Assembly (NCBI RefSeq): GCF_042432495.1
Contig: NZ_JBHLXC010000002.1
Span: forward strand, 992,001 to 1,056,000
Origin: Pseudochelatococcus lubricantis
Lineage (GTDB): Bacteria; Pseudomonadota; Alphaproteobacteria; Rhizobiales; Beijerinckiaceae
Reading direction: 5' to 3'
DNA: 64,000 nucleotides
Made by a program: the position numbers and the translations under genes. Of the stretch, positions 37,653 through 44,960 are shown piece after piece. The notes beneath the pieces were generated by a model. That model was not told where the DNA came from. It ran no database searches and saw nothing but the letters and a program-made list of their open reading frames with translations. Each line of letters starts with the position of its first letter. The stretch's first letter is position 1.

Positions 37653-37701
37653 CCCGCTGATCCGGCTGATGGCGCACAAGGGTCCTTCGGGGCCCTTTTT
37701 T
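37629..37701 (+). promoter_or_regulatory. Transcription attenuator of ilvIN
   Basis: GCGCCATC at 37629-37636 can pair with GATGGCGC at 37668-37675. Nested inside is GCGGG/CCCGC (37643-37657) whose loop holds the leader stop codon. Then comes the terminator with stem AAGGGTCC/GGGCCCTT, a TTCG tetraloop and six T (37678-37701). A ribosome waiting at the Leu-Ile-Val codons would cover or approach the first arm. I could not identify by eye the exact antiterminator that would compete with the final hairpin. Confidence 0.7.
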
Positions 37702-37780
37702 GTTGCCTGAAACGGATCGCCACCGCATCGGAAACGGGAGAATGCCGCAGCGACGGCAGGAAGTAACGGAGTCTAAGGCG

Positions 37781-39541
37781 ATGAGTGAAACGATAACCGG
37801 CGCCGAAATGGTGATACGGGCGCTCCAGGATCAGGGCGTCGAGCATGTTTTCGGCTATCCGGGCGGCGCTGTCCTGCCGATCTACGACGCGCTGTTTCAT
37901 CAGGACAAGGTCCGCCATATCCTCGTCCGCCACGAGCAGGCCGCCGTGCACGCGGCGGAGGGCTACGCGCGCTCGTCCGGCAAGGTGGGCTGCGTGCTCG
38001 TGACCTCCGGCCCGGGCGCGACGAACGCGGTTACCGGCCTCACCGACGCCATGATGGACTCGATCCCGCTCGTCGTCATCACGGGGCAGGTGCCGACCTA
38101 TCTCATCGGCTCCGACGCCTTCCAGGAGGCGGATACGGTCGGCATCACCCGCCACTGCACGAAGCACAACTATCTGGTGAAGGACATCGCCGACCTGCCG
38201 CGCATCCTGCACGAGGCGTTCTATGTGGCGAGCCACGGCCGGCCCGGCCCGGTGGTTGTGGACATTCCGAAGAACATCCAGTTCGAGGCCGGCGCCTACG
38301 TGCGGCTCGCCGACAACCAGCACAAGACCTACCGGCCCGCGGTGCAGGGCGATCCGGTGCGCATCAACGCGGCTGTGGAGCTGATGACGCGCGCGCAACG
38401 GCCCGTCTTCTACACCGGCGGCGGCGTGATCAACGCCGGGCCGGAGGCCTCGGCCCTGCTGCGGGAACTGGCACGCCTCACCGGCTTCCCCGTCACCTCC
38501 ACGCTGATGGGGCTCGGCGCTTTCCCCGCATCCAGCCCGCAGTTCCTCGGCATGCTCGGAATGCACGGCACGTATGAGGCGAATCTCGCCATGCACGACG
38601 CCGACCTGATCATCGCGGTCGGCGCGCGTTTCGACGACCGCATCACCGGGCGGCTCGACGCCTTCGCGCCGCACGCGCGCAAGATCCATATCGACATCGA
38701 TCCCTCGTCCATCAACAAGACGGTGAAGATCGACATCGGCATCGTCGGCGACTGCGCCCACGTGCTGCGCGAGATGGTGCGCGTGTGGAAGGAGACGGCA
38801 CCCGCCATCGACAGGCAGCGTTATGCGCCCTGGTGGGCGGACATCGCCCGCTGGCGCGGCCGCAACTGCCTCGCCTACCGCGCTGACGGCCGCTTCATCA
38901 AGCCGCAGTATGCGCTGGAGCGGCTGGAGGCGCTGACGCGCGGCCGCGACCGTTACATCACGACCGAAGTCGGTCAGCATCAGATGTGGGCGGCGCAGTT
39001 CCTGCACTTCGAGGAGCCGAACCGCTGGCTCACGTCCGGCGGGCTCGGCACCATGGGCTACGGCCTGCCGGCGGCTATCGGCGCGCAGATCGCCCATCCG
39101 GACGCACTTGTTATCGACGTGGCGGGCGAGGCCTCGATCCAGATGAACATTCAGGAGATGTCCACCGCGCTGCAATACAGGCTGCCGGTGAAGATCTTCA
39201 TCCTGAACAACGAATACATGGGCATGGTGCGCCAATGGCAGGAGCTGCTGCACGGCGGGCGCTATTCGGAAAGCTATTCCGACGCATTGCCTGATTTCGT
39301 CAAGCTCGCCGAGGCCTATGGCGCAATCGGCATTCGCTGCGACAAGGCGGAGGATCTCGACGCCGCAATCACCCAGATGCTCGACGCGCCGCGCGCGGTG
39401 ATCTTCGATTGCATTGTGGACCCGGCCGAAAACTGCTTCCCGATGATCCCTTCCGGCAAGGCGCACAACGAAATCCTGCTGGGCGACGCGGCGACGGACA
39501 TCGGCTCCGTCATCGACGACAAGGGCAAGGCGCTGGTGTGA
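37781..39541 (+). CDS. ilvI: Acetolactate synthase large subunit
   Basis: 586 residues from ATG 37781 (GGAG upstream); a longer frame runs through the terminator region and is not the start. Motifs: F-G-Y-P-G-G-A-V-L-P-I-Y near 22, the catalytic glutamate in H-E-Q-A-A-V-H-A-A-E-G-Y-A-R near 49, and a C-terminal TPP domain ending in FILNNEYMGMVRQWQEL. It condenses pyruvate to acetolactate or with 2-oxobutyrate to acetohydroxybutyrate. In the metal-binding GD-A/G motif the aspartate is a glutamate (V-A-G-E-A-S). It is followed by ilvN and preceded by an attenuator. Confidence 0.95.
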   Translation: MSETITGAEMVIRALQDQGVEHVFGYPGGAVLPIYDALFHQDKVRHILVRHEQAAVHAAEGYARSSGKVGCVLVTSGPGATNAVTGLTDAMMDSIPLVVITGQVPTYLIGSDAFQEADTVGITRHCTKHNYLVKDIADLPRILHEAFYVASHGRPGPVVVDIPKNIQFEAGAYVRLADNQHKTYRPAVQGDPVRINAAVELMTRAQRPVFYTGGGVINAGPEASALLRELARLTGFPVTSTLMGLGAFPASSPQFLGMLGMHGTYEANLAMHDADLIIAVGARFDDRITGRLDAFAPHARKIHIDIDPSSINKTVKIDIGIVGDCAHVLREMVRVWKETAPAIDRQRYAPWWADIARWRGRNCLAYRADGRFIKPQYALERLEALTRGRDRYITTEVGQHQMWAAQFLHFEEPNRWLTSGGLGTMGYGLPAAIGAQIAHPDALVIDVAGEASIQMNIQEMSTALQYRLPVKIFILNNEYMGMVRQWQELLHGGRYSESYSDALPDFVKLAEAYGAIGIRCDKAEDLDAAITQMLDAPRAVIFDCIVDPAENCFPMIPSGKAHNEILLGDAATDIGSVIDDKGKALV

Positions 39542-39651
39542 CGGCGCCGCCGCCGTAACACCGGGCAGAACTGGTAACCGTCATGAAACACTTTTCGCCT
39601 TCACTGCTGCAATCTTCACCCACCGGCACGTCATCCCGCGGAACCCTTTCC

Positions 39652-40185
39652 ATGTCATCGATCTATTCCGACGCACCGCCGCCGACCCCTGAATTCCGCC
39701 ACACGCTTGCTGTCATCGTCGACAACGAGCCGGGCGTGCTGGCGCGCATCGCGGGCCTGTTCTCCGGGCGCGGCTACAATATCGAAAGCCTCACCGTTTC
39801 CGAGACGCAGCACGAGGCGCATCTGTCGCGCATCACCATCGTCACGGGGGGGACGCGCGCTGTCATCGAGCAGATCAAGGCGCAACTCTCGCGCCTCGTG
39901 CCCGTTCACCGGGTGACGGACCTGACCGTCGAGGGCGAGGCGGTGGAGCGCGAACTCGTGCTGCTCAAGGTCGTGGGGCAGGGTGAGCATCGCCTTGAGG
40001 CGCTGCGGCTGGCGCAGGCGTTCGGGGCGAAGACGGTCGACGCGACGTTGAAGTCGTTCATCTTCGAGTTCACCGGGGCGTCCGACGAGGCCGAGCGGTT
40101 CATCAGCCTGATGACCGATTGCGGCCTCGTGGAAGTGTCGCGGACCGGCATCGCGGCGCTCAGCCGGGGCGCGGAACCGCTCTAG
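39652..40185 (+). CDS. ilvN: Acetolactate synthase small (regulatory) subunit
   Basis: 177 residues from ATG 39652; an ATG at 39583 in the same frame would add 23 Ser/Thr-rich residues, and neither start has a strong ribosome-binding site. The first ACT domain is F-R-H-T-L-A-V-I-V-D-N-E-P-G-V-L-A-R, followed by a second ACT-like domain. The subunit binds valine and confers feedback inhibition on IlvI. Also named ilvH. Its stop codon touches an R2 palindrome. Confidence 0.93.
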   Translation: MSSIYSDAPPPTPEFRHTLAVIVDNEPGVLARIAGLFSGRGYNIESLTVSETQHEAHLSRITIVTGGTRAVIEQIKAQLSRLVPVHRVTDLTVEGEAVERELVLLKVVGQGEHRLEALRLAQAFGAKTVDATLKSFIFEFTGASDEAERFISLMTDCGLVEVSRTGIAALSRGAEPL

Positions 40186-40233
40186 AGCGCTTATCGATCA
40201 GATGGAATCATCTGATCGATAAGAATTCGCTTA
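40185..40233 (+). repeat. Dispersed R2 repeat, copy 2 (perfect palindrome)
   Basis: A perfect 15-base inverted repeat, CTTATCGATCAGATG and its complement, around a GAAT loop, inside the frame GAGCGC...AAGAATTCGCT shared with copies at 19309 and 44776. It begins at the last base of the ilvN stop codon. Confidence 0.8.
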
Positions 40234-40517
40234 TAGCATTTCGACATTTCATTGAAACGCCGAAATGCTATAAGTTATTGATATTGCGCGCTTTCTTCAC
40301 GGAAAATAGTATCCACTCGGCTTGAAAGCGCTTGAATGAAAGAATCGCAGAGCATTTGGCGATCACGAGTGATTGAAAAATGCTCTAGCGTGCTTCCGCT
40401 GGAAACGGAAGCACGCCGACGTTTCTCTCTGGCTGAAAACGTCGTTTTCCAACGTTCAAGCGCCGCGTGGGCTCAAGAGTTTTTCAGCTTTTTGCGTCAA
40501 TCAAAATGAGAAAAACT
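40186..40517. other. Palindrome-rich intergenic region between ilvN and DUF924 gene
   Basis: 332 bases containing six inverted repeats in series: R2 (40185-40233), the R1 hairpin (from 40232), AGAGCATTT/AAATGCTCT (40349-40386, with a nested ATCAC/GTGAT), GCGTGCTTCCG/CGGAAGCACGC (40388-40416), a GACGTTT/AAACGTC pair (about 40418-40442) and AGAGTTTTTC/GAAAAACTCT (40476-40519). No gene is seen. The ilvIN transcript probably ends in the first of these. Confidence 0.65.
40232..40333 (+). repeat. Dispersed R1 repeat, copy 1
   Basis: About 102 bases starting TATAGCATTTCG and continuing CGAAATGCTATA (12-base arms), then a conserved tail through GATATT-CGCGCTTTCTTCAC to CTTGAAAGCGCTT. It matches copies at 42287-42390 and, inverted, 44463-44566. 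Confidence 0.85.
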
Positions 40518-41075
40518 CTAGCCCTTGAAACCGCCGCCGTCGAGATACGCCTGTTCATCGGGCGTCGTCTCGCGCCCCAGCATCGGGTTGCGGTGGGGAA
40601 AGCGGCCGAAGCGGGCGATGCAGTCGCGGTGGATGTGCGCGTATTTCAGTCCTTCCTCATTGCCGAGCGCTTCATAGAGCGCAACGCAGCGGTCCTGGTC
40701 GGCGAGGTTTTCGGAATGCATGAACGGCAGATAGAAAAAGCCGCGCAGATCGGGCGCCACCAGCTGGTCGTATCCCGCGTCGAGCGCGCGCCGTGCCACG
40801 GCGAGTGCCAGCGGATCGGCCGTGAAGGCCCGCGCCGTGCCGCGGAACATCTGGCGGGGAAACTGGTCGAGCACGATGGTGAGCGCCAGCGCACCGTCCG
40901 CCGTCGCCTCCCAAGGATGGCGATGGTCGCGGATATGATCGTTGTCCGTGAAGGTCTCGTAAAGCGCGAGAAAGCGTTCGCGCACGGCCTCATCGAAAGC
41001 CTCGTCGTGCGCGAACCACAGGGACGGTCCGGCCTCGCGCCAGAATTCGAGGACCGTTTCGACAGCTTCCGTCAT
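40518..41075 (-). CDS. DUF924 family protein
   Basis: 185 residues with GGAGG before the start. The family blocks V-L-E-F-W-R-E-A-G-P near 8, L-D-Q-F-P-R-Q-M-F-R-G near 69 and RFGRFPHRNPMLGRETTPDE near the C-terminus are all visible. It is an all-helical, TPR-like soluble protein of unknown function found widely in proteobacteria. It lies alone on the minus strand between ilvN and ilvC. Confidence 0.9.
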   Translation of the reverse strand: MTEAVETVLEFWREAGPSLWFAHDEAFDEAVRERFLALYETFTDNDHIRDHRHPWEATADGALALTIVLDQFPRQMFRGTARAFTADPLALAVARRALDAGYDQLVAPDLRGFFYLPFMHSENLADQDRCVALYEALGNEEGLKYAHIHRDCIARFGRFPHRNPMLGRETTPDEQAYLDGGGFKG

Positions 41076-41260
41076 GGCATTTCCTCCGCCAGGTCGTTGT
41101 GATGCCGTGACAGTATACAGGATCCGTATCGCGCTTTCATGGCGCGGGCCGGAAATCCGCTTGACCGTCCCGCCATTCGCTCATTATCAGCAAGGCGGGG
41201 AAGAAAGTAACCGTGCGTGGCGTCTCGGCCACAACGATATTGCCAGGGAAAGGGCATCTT

Positions 41261-42280
41261 ATGCGTGTTTATTACGATCGTGACGCGGACATCAATCTCA
41301 TCAAGGGGAAGAAGGTCGCGATCATCGGTTATGGCAGCCAGGGTCATGCCCATGCGCTCAACCTGCGCGATTCCGGCGTGAAGGACATCGCGGTCGGACT
41401 TCGTCCGGATTCGTCCAGCGTGAAGAAGGCCGAGGCCGAGGGCCTCAAGGTGCTGGCGCCGGCAGAGGCCGCCAAGTGGGCCGACGTCGTCATGCTGTTG
41501 ACCCCCGACGAACTCCAGGCCGACATCTACAACGAGAGCCTGCGCGGCAACCTGCGCGAGGGTGCGGCGCTCCTCTTCGCGCACGGCCTGAACGTCCACT
41601 TCAACCTGATCGAGCCGCGCAAGGATCTCGACGTGCTGATGGTGGCGCCCAAGGGCCCCGGCCACACCGTGCGTTCCGAATACGTGCGCGGCGGCGGCGT
41701 GCCGACGCTGATCGCCATCGCCCAGGACGCGACGGGCAACGCCCACGACATCGCGCTCTCCTACGCCTCGGCCAACGGCGGCGGGCGCGCCGGCATCATC
41801 GAAACCACGTTCAAGGAAGAGTGCGAGACCGACCTCTTCGGCGAGCAGGTGGTGCTGTGCGGCGGCCTCGTGGAGCTGATCCGCGCCGGCTTCGAGACGC
41901 TGGTGGAAGCCGGCTATGCGCCCGAGATGGCCTATTTCGAGTGCCTGCACGAGACGAAGCTCATCGTCGACCTCATCTATGAGGGCGGCATCGCCAACAT
42001 GAACTACTCCATCTCGAACACGGCGGAATACGGCGAGTATGTCACCGGCCCGCGCATCATCACGCCCGAGACCAAGGCTGAGATGAAGCGCGTGCTCACG
42101 GACATCCAGTCCGGCAAGTTCACGCGCGACTGGATGCTGGAGAACAAGGTCAACCAGACGTCGTTCAAGGCCACCCGTGCCCGCAACAACGCCCACCCCA
42201 TCGAGGAAGTGGGCGCGAAGCTGCGCGCGATGATGCCTTGGATTCAGGAAAAGGCGCTCGTCGACAAGACGAAGAACTGA
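41261..42280 (+). CDS. ilvC: Ketol-acid reductoisomerase (NADP+)
   Basis: 339 residues from ATG 41261 with AGGGAAAGGG upstream. Class I short form: MRVYYDRDADI, the NADPH-binding G-Y-G-S-Q-G-H-A-H-A near 25, and the C-terminal knotted domain with metal-ligand acids (E-T-T-F-K-E-E-C-E-T-D-L-F-G-E-Q and later E). It converts acetolactate or acetohydroxybutyrate to the dihydroxy acid. It is followed by an R1 repeat and then an intrinsic terminator. Confidence 0.96.
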   Translation: MRVYYDRDADINLIKGKKVAIIGYGSQGHAHALNLRDSGVKDIAVGLRPDSSSVKKAEAEGLKVLAPAEAAKWADVVMLLTPDELQADIYNESLRGNLREGAALLFAHGLNVHFNLIEPRKDLDVLMVAPKGPGHTVRSEYVRGGGVPTLIAIAQDATGNAHDIALSYASANGGGRAGIIETTFKEECETDLFGEQVVLCGGLVELIRAGFETLVEAGYAPEMAYFECLHETKLIVDLIYEGGIANMNYSISNTAEYGEYVTGPRIITPETKAEMKRVLTDIQSGKFTRDWMLENKVNQTSFKATRARNNAHPIEEVGAKLRAMMPWIQEKALVDKTKN

Positions 42281-42286
42281 CGCGCC

Positions 42287-42390
42287 TATAGCATTTCGAC
42301 ATTTCATTGAAACGCCGAAATGCTATAAGTTTTTGATATTACGCGCTTTCTTCACGCAAACCGGTATCCGCTTTGCTTGAAAACGCTTTA
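42287..42390 (+). repeat. Dispersed R1 repeat, copy 2, left inverted flank of gene A
   Basis: 104 bases from TATAGCATTTCG to AAAACGCTTTA. It is in opposite orientation to the copy at 44463-44566, and apart from scattered substitutions the two are the same, so gene A sits between inverted repeats. It lies seven bases after the ilvC stop. Confidence 0.88.
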
Positions 42391-42416
42391 GAGCGCGCCG
42401 TCTGGATGGTGAACGA

Positions 42417-42442
42417 GGGCCGCCCCGGGGCGGCCCTTTTTT
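42417..42442 (+). terminator. Intrinsic terminator downstream of ilvC
   Basis: Stem GGGCCGCC / GGCGGCCC, loop CCGG, then six T. It is 137 bases from the ilvC stop, with the R1 repeat inserted between gene and terminator. Confidence 0.88.
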
Positions 42443-42481
42443 ATGGCCGGGCGAAGGTAGGTTGGAACAAGACATAAACGG

Positions 42482-42509
42482 CTTGTTATCCGCAAGATAT
42501 GGCGATAAG
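42482..42509 (+). promoter_or_regulatory. Conserved upstream element of family gene A
   Basis: CTTGTTATCCGCAAGATATG followed by GCGATAAG. CTTG and CAAG form a short inverted repeat with a seven-base centre. Related sequences lie before gene B (44653-44696), gene C (46992-47036), gene D (47772-47814) and, more weakly, gene E (50085-50110). Confidence 0.45.
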
Positions 42510-42773
42510 AACGCCATGTTGCGCATTGTTCCGATGGTGCCGATCGACGGTGCATCGAATCGCGGAACGACTGCCGTTTCTGGATAAATTTGATGCGAAA
42601 CTAAATAGGTGGCGTGGCCGTGCAATTCCCGCTCTACGTCCGCCACTCCAGCACTTCTTTGTTTTCGTTTTGCAGGGCGCTTTCGTCAGCTTTCCTGCTG
42701 ATCTCCATACAAGCTGCGATGGCGGCTGAAGCAATATTCAGGCTTATTATCCATTATTCGGAAGGTTATTGAT

Positions 42774-44465
42774 ATGAGCATGCTTCCTGTTCCTTCTACT
42801 GCTGCTCTTCCACCCGTTATCCCGACGCTGGTCTATGAAGGGGCGCAGGGCCCCGGCGGCATGGCCGGGCTCACGTTTCGGCCGCCGGTACACGCGGCGG
42901 GCGGCATTCTCGACGCGGCGAGCGGCGGCAGAGAGCTTCAGGGCCGTGCGATCCGGCGGTCCCCCTATGAGGAGGATCTCGTTAGAATTGAGCAGGATTG
43001 TGAAAGAATCGGGCAAGATTACAAGCAGCTGGGTAAACTGATCGAGACACAGTTCGCGAGCGCTACGGCGTTGTTGAGGCGGTTCGACAACGTCAGGACA
43101 ACGGAAGTGTCAACACAGACTGCCATGGGGAAGATGCCGCTGCGGCAGCAGGCGCGTCCTGTGACAAGGGATGTGTGCATCCAGACGGCCGCCGCCGAGG
43201 TGTGGGCGCCAGGTGAGGGTGCCGATGTCCATGCGTTGTCCGGCCCGGCGTACAAGTCCCTGTTCAATTGGAATGAGTGCCGTGGACGACATGGAGAGAT
43301 GCTCAGCGGGAACGCGGAGAGCCTCAGGGGGGCGAAAGAGGAACCCCTCTATCCGCTCCTTGTCAACGGGCAGGAGCTTGCTCCGCGCACTCTCGCGCGC
43401 TTGCTGGAAGGCGCGAGAAATCTGGACGAAGTCGCGGAACGGCTGGAGGCGCAGTTCCGCAAGGTGCGCCTGGAGACGATCGGGCCCGACAGGGAGAAGC
43501 TGGTGCTGATCAGTGGCACGCCTATCGCCATCAAGTTTGGCAGCGGCAACGAACTGGCGAGGTACGACGTCGGCCTCGCCTATCGGCGGCTGCTGAACAA
43601 CTATCAACTGTCTTGCGGAAACATGGAACCTGATGAGGTCGGGAAAATCGACCGTATCATGGCATTCATCGACAGTATAAAATCCGGTCCTCTCCTTGAG
43701 GAGACGCGGATACTGTATAATATATATGCCGATAAAATTATTGCTGAATCTCTTAGAGCATATCTTAAACACGGGCCGTCCGATGAGATGAATGCCTACG
43801 CTATCGGAGAATACAAGGATGCGGCAGGCGCGATAAACAGGTTCGTCATCCTGAAAAACCCTTCCTATGATAACCGGGGGCGGAAGGTCTCCGGCGATGC
43901 GGTCAATCTGATGGTCGGGCACGTCCTTGCAAGCCGGATCGAAGCCCAGGTCAACGGCGGTGACAATAAACGCATCGAGAACGCACAGGCTGCCGGCAAG
44001 ATCGCGGGTATCGAGGTCTGCGTAGAAAACGATGGCGCGGCCAGGACATTGGGCAGCAGAGTACTTCATGTTGTGCCCATGCCGCAGCCGGCGGCTGAGA
44101 ATGATCCGGGCGCCGAGACCTATACCAAAAGCATCATGAAGGCGCATCTCTCCCGGCTTTCCGCCAGCCAGCTCAGCTATCTACATGACAGTATCTGGGC
44201 GTGTATAGATAAAATCGCTATAGCCGAGGACGTTTTCGTCGGCTCCGGATACAGGATCGTGTTTCCGACAAACAAAGACGATATGCCCACGGTGGCGCAC
44301 GTCAATGTCACACGCTGGATGCCGTCGAAGCCGCCCGCCAATCTTTCAGAAGCCGATGCGCGAAACTACCAGCTGCATCACGCGGAAGCGGCCACCGGAC
44401 AGATGATGGGACTCTGCGAAATGCTCCGCTTCGTCGACGATGCGCTGAAATCCCGGGCGCAATAA
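42774..44465 (+). CDS. Novel paralogous family protein A
   Basis: 563 residues, no family recognised. The start follows the shared ribosome-binding region GAAGGTTATTGAT. There is no Sec signal; residues 1-39 are Pro/Ser/Thr/Gly-rich. Residues 40-62 are the conserved module HAAGGILDAASGGRELQGRA. A charged helix spans 66-104, then two V-x-x-Q-T motifs (VSTQT 112-116, VCIQT 134-138). The common domain begins with AYKSLFNW at 159 and includes G-T-P-I-A-I-K-F-G (248-256), N-A-Y-A-I-G-E-Y (340-347), F-V-I-L-K-N-P (357-363), L-H-V-V-P (431-435), G-Y-R-I-V-F-P (492-498) and W-M-P-S-K-P-P (515-521). Parts of the core use AT-rich codons unlike neighbouring genes. The stop codon lies within the right R1 repeat. 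Function unknown; a secreted protein is one possibility. Confidence 0.85.
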   Translation: MSMLPVPSTAALPPVIPTLVYEGAQGPGGMAGLTFRPPVHAAGGILDAASGGRELQGRAIRRSPYEEDLVRIEQDCERIGQDYKQLGKLIETQFASATALLRRFDNVRTTEVSTQTAMGKMPLRQQARPVTRDVCIQTAAAEVWAPGEGADVHALSGPAYKSLFNWNECRGRHGEMLSGNAESLRGAKEEPLYPLLVNGQELAPRTLARLLEGARNLDEVAERLEAQFRKVRLETIGPDREKLVLISGTPIAIKFGSGNELARYDVGLAYRRLLNNYQLSCGNMEPDEVGKIDRIMAFIDSIKSGPLLEETRILYNIYADKIIAESLRAYLKHGPSDEMNAYAIGEYKDAAGAINRFVILKNPSYDNRGRKVSGDAVNLMVGHVLASRIEAQVNGGDNKRIENAQAAGKIAGIEVCVENDGAARTLGSRVLHVVPMPQPAAENDPGAETYTKSIMKAHLSRLSASQLSYLHDSIWACIDKIAIAEDVFVGSGYRIVFPTNKDDMPTVAHVNVTRWMPSKPPANLSEADARNYQLHHAEAATGQMMGLCEMLRFVDDALKSRAQ

Positions 44466-44566
44466 AGCGTTTTCAAGCAAAGCGGATACCGGTTTTCGTG
44501 AAGAAAACATGTAATATCAAAAACTTATAGCATTTCGGCGTTTCAATGAAATGTCGAAATGCTACA
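44463..44566 (-). repeat. Dispersed R1 repeat, copy 3, right inverted flank of gene A
   Basis: 104 bases, the reverse complement of the copy at 42287-42390 with a few substitutions. Its inner end supplies the TAA stop codon of gene A (44463-44465). Its outer end is the TGTAGCATTTCG/CGAAATGCTATA hairpin. No target-site duplication is obvious outside the two copies. Confidence 0.88.
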
Positions 44567-44652
44567 GGCCACGCTCCGGCCCATTCCGGTGGCGGATGAG
44601 GGCAGTCCGCGATTGCCCTTTTTGTGGCCAGCCCGGCCTGAAAGCAGGCCAG

Positions 44653-44696
44653 GCTGTGACAAATATGACTTTATTTCGCGACATATAATGATAAAA
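44653..44696 (+). promoter_or_regulatory. Conserved upstream element of family gene B
   Basis: Contains TGTGACAAATATGACTT, then TTTCGCGACATATAATGATAA. It aligns with the element before gene D (TGTGACGAATATGACTTG...TATATGATGATA). TATAAT at 44684-44689 could be a promoter -10 box. Confidence 0.45.
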
Positions 44697-44775
44697 CGAC
44701 ACATCGAACGTCGGATCGATGGTGCCGATCGGATGGTGCGTCTTTGTTTTTTGTCTGGAGGGAGGGTGGCCGTTA

Positions 44776-44825
44776 GAGCGCGTTCCGATCATATGGAATC
44801 ATATGATCGACCAGAATTCGCTCAA
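44776..44825 (+). repeat. Dispersed R2 repeat, copy 3
   Basis: GAGCGCGTTCC, then arms GATCATATG/CATATGATC around GAAT, then CAGAATTCGCTCAA. Both arms differ from copy 2 in a compensating way (CATATG for CAGATG; CATATG for CATCTG), indicating that pairing was preserved. Confidence 0.8.
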
Positions 44826-44960
44826 GATAAGGAACCTGGAATCTGTCCTGTTTCAACGTAAACAAAACAGATTCTGGCCCCCACGCGGCGCTCTATACAA
44901 ATTTGATGTCGTCCGAGACGATATTCAGGTTGGTTGTGCATTATTCGAGAGGTTATTGAG

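Larger units (their letters stand above)
42281..42773. other. Intergenic region: R1 repeat, ilvC terminator, promoter of family gene A
   Basis: 493 bases. It contains an R1 repeat (42287-42390), the terminator at 42417-42442, a conserved upstream element (42482-42509) and a 5' region shared with the other family genes, including GATGGTGCCGATCG (as before gene B) and a TTTTGCAGG segment (as before gene D). A 76-codon frame here is not supported. Confidence 0.6.
44466..44960. other. Intergenic region upstream of family gene B
   Basis: 495 bases holding the R1 copy, a conserved upstream element (44653-44696), GATGGTGCCGATCG (also before gene A), an R2 palindrome (44776-44825) and a hairpin with GAATCTGT/ACAGATTC arms near 44839-44875. 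The last 30 bases are the family ribosome-binding region. Confidence 0.6.

Noticed and set aside
42499..42729. 76-codon open frame upstream of family gene A
   Set aside because: Lies in the conserved leader region of the family; the equivalent regions before B, D and E do not keep the frame open.
42287..44566. Inverted-repeat-bounded gene A considered as an insertion sequence
   Set aside because: The enclosed gene has no transposase motif (no DDE or HUH pattern) and no target duplication is visible; described only as a repeat-flanked cassette.
44653..44696. Family upstream element considered as a rhizobial type III tts box
   Set aside because: It does not show the tts-box consensus as I know it, so no such label is given.
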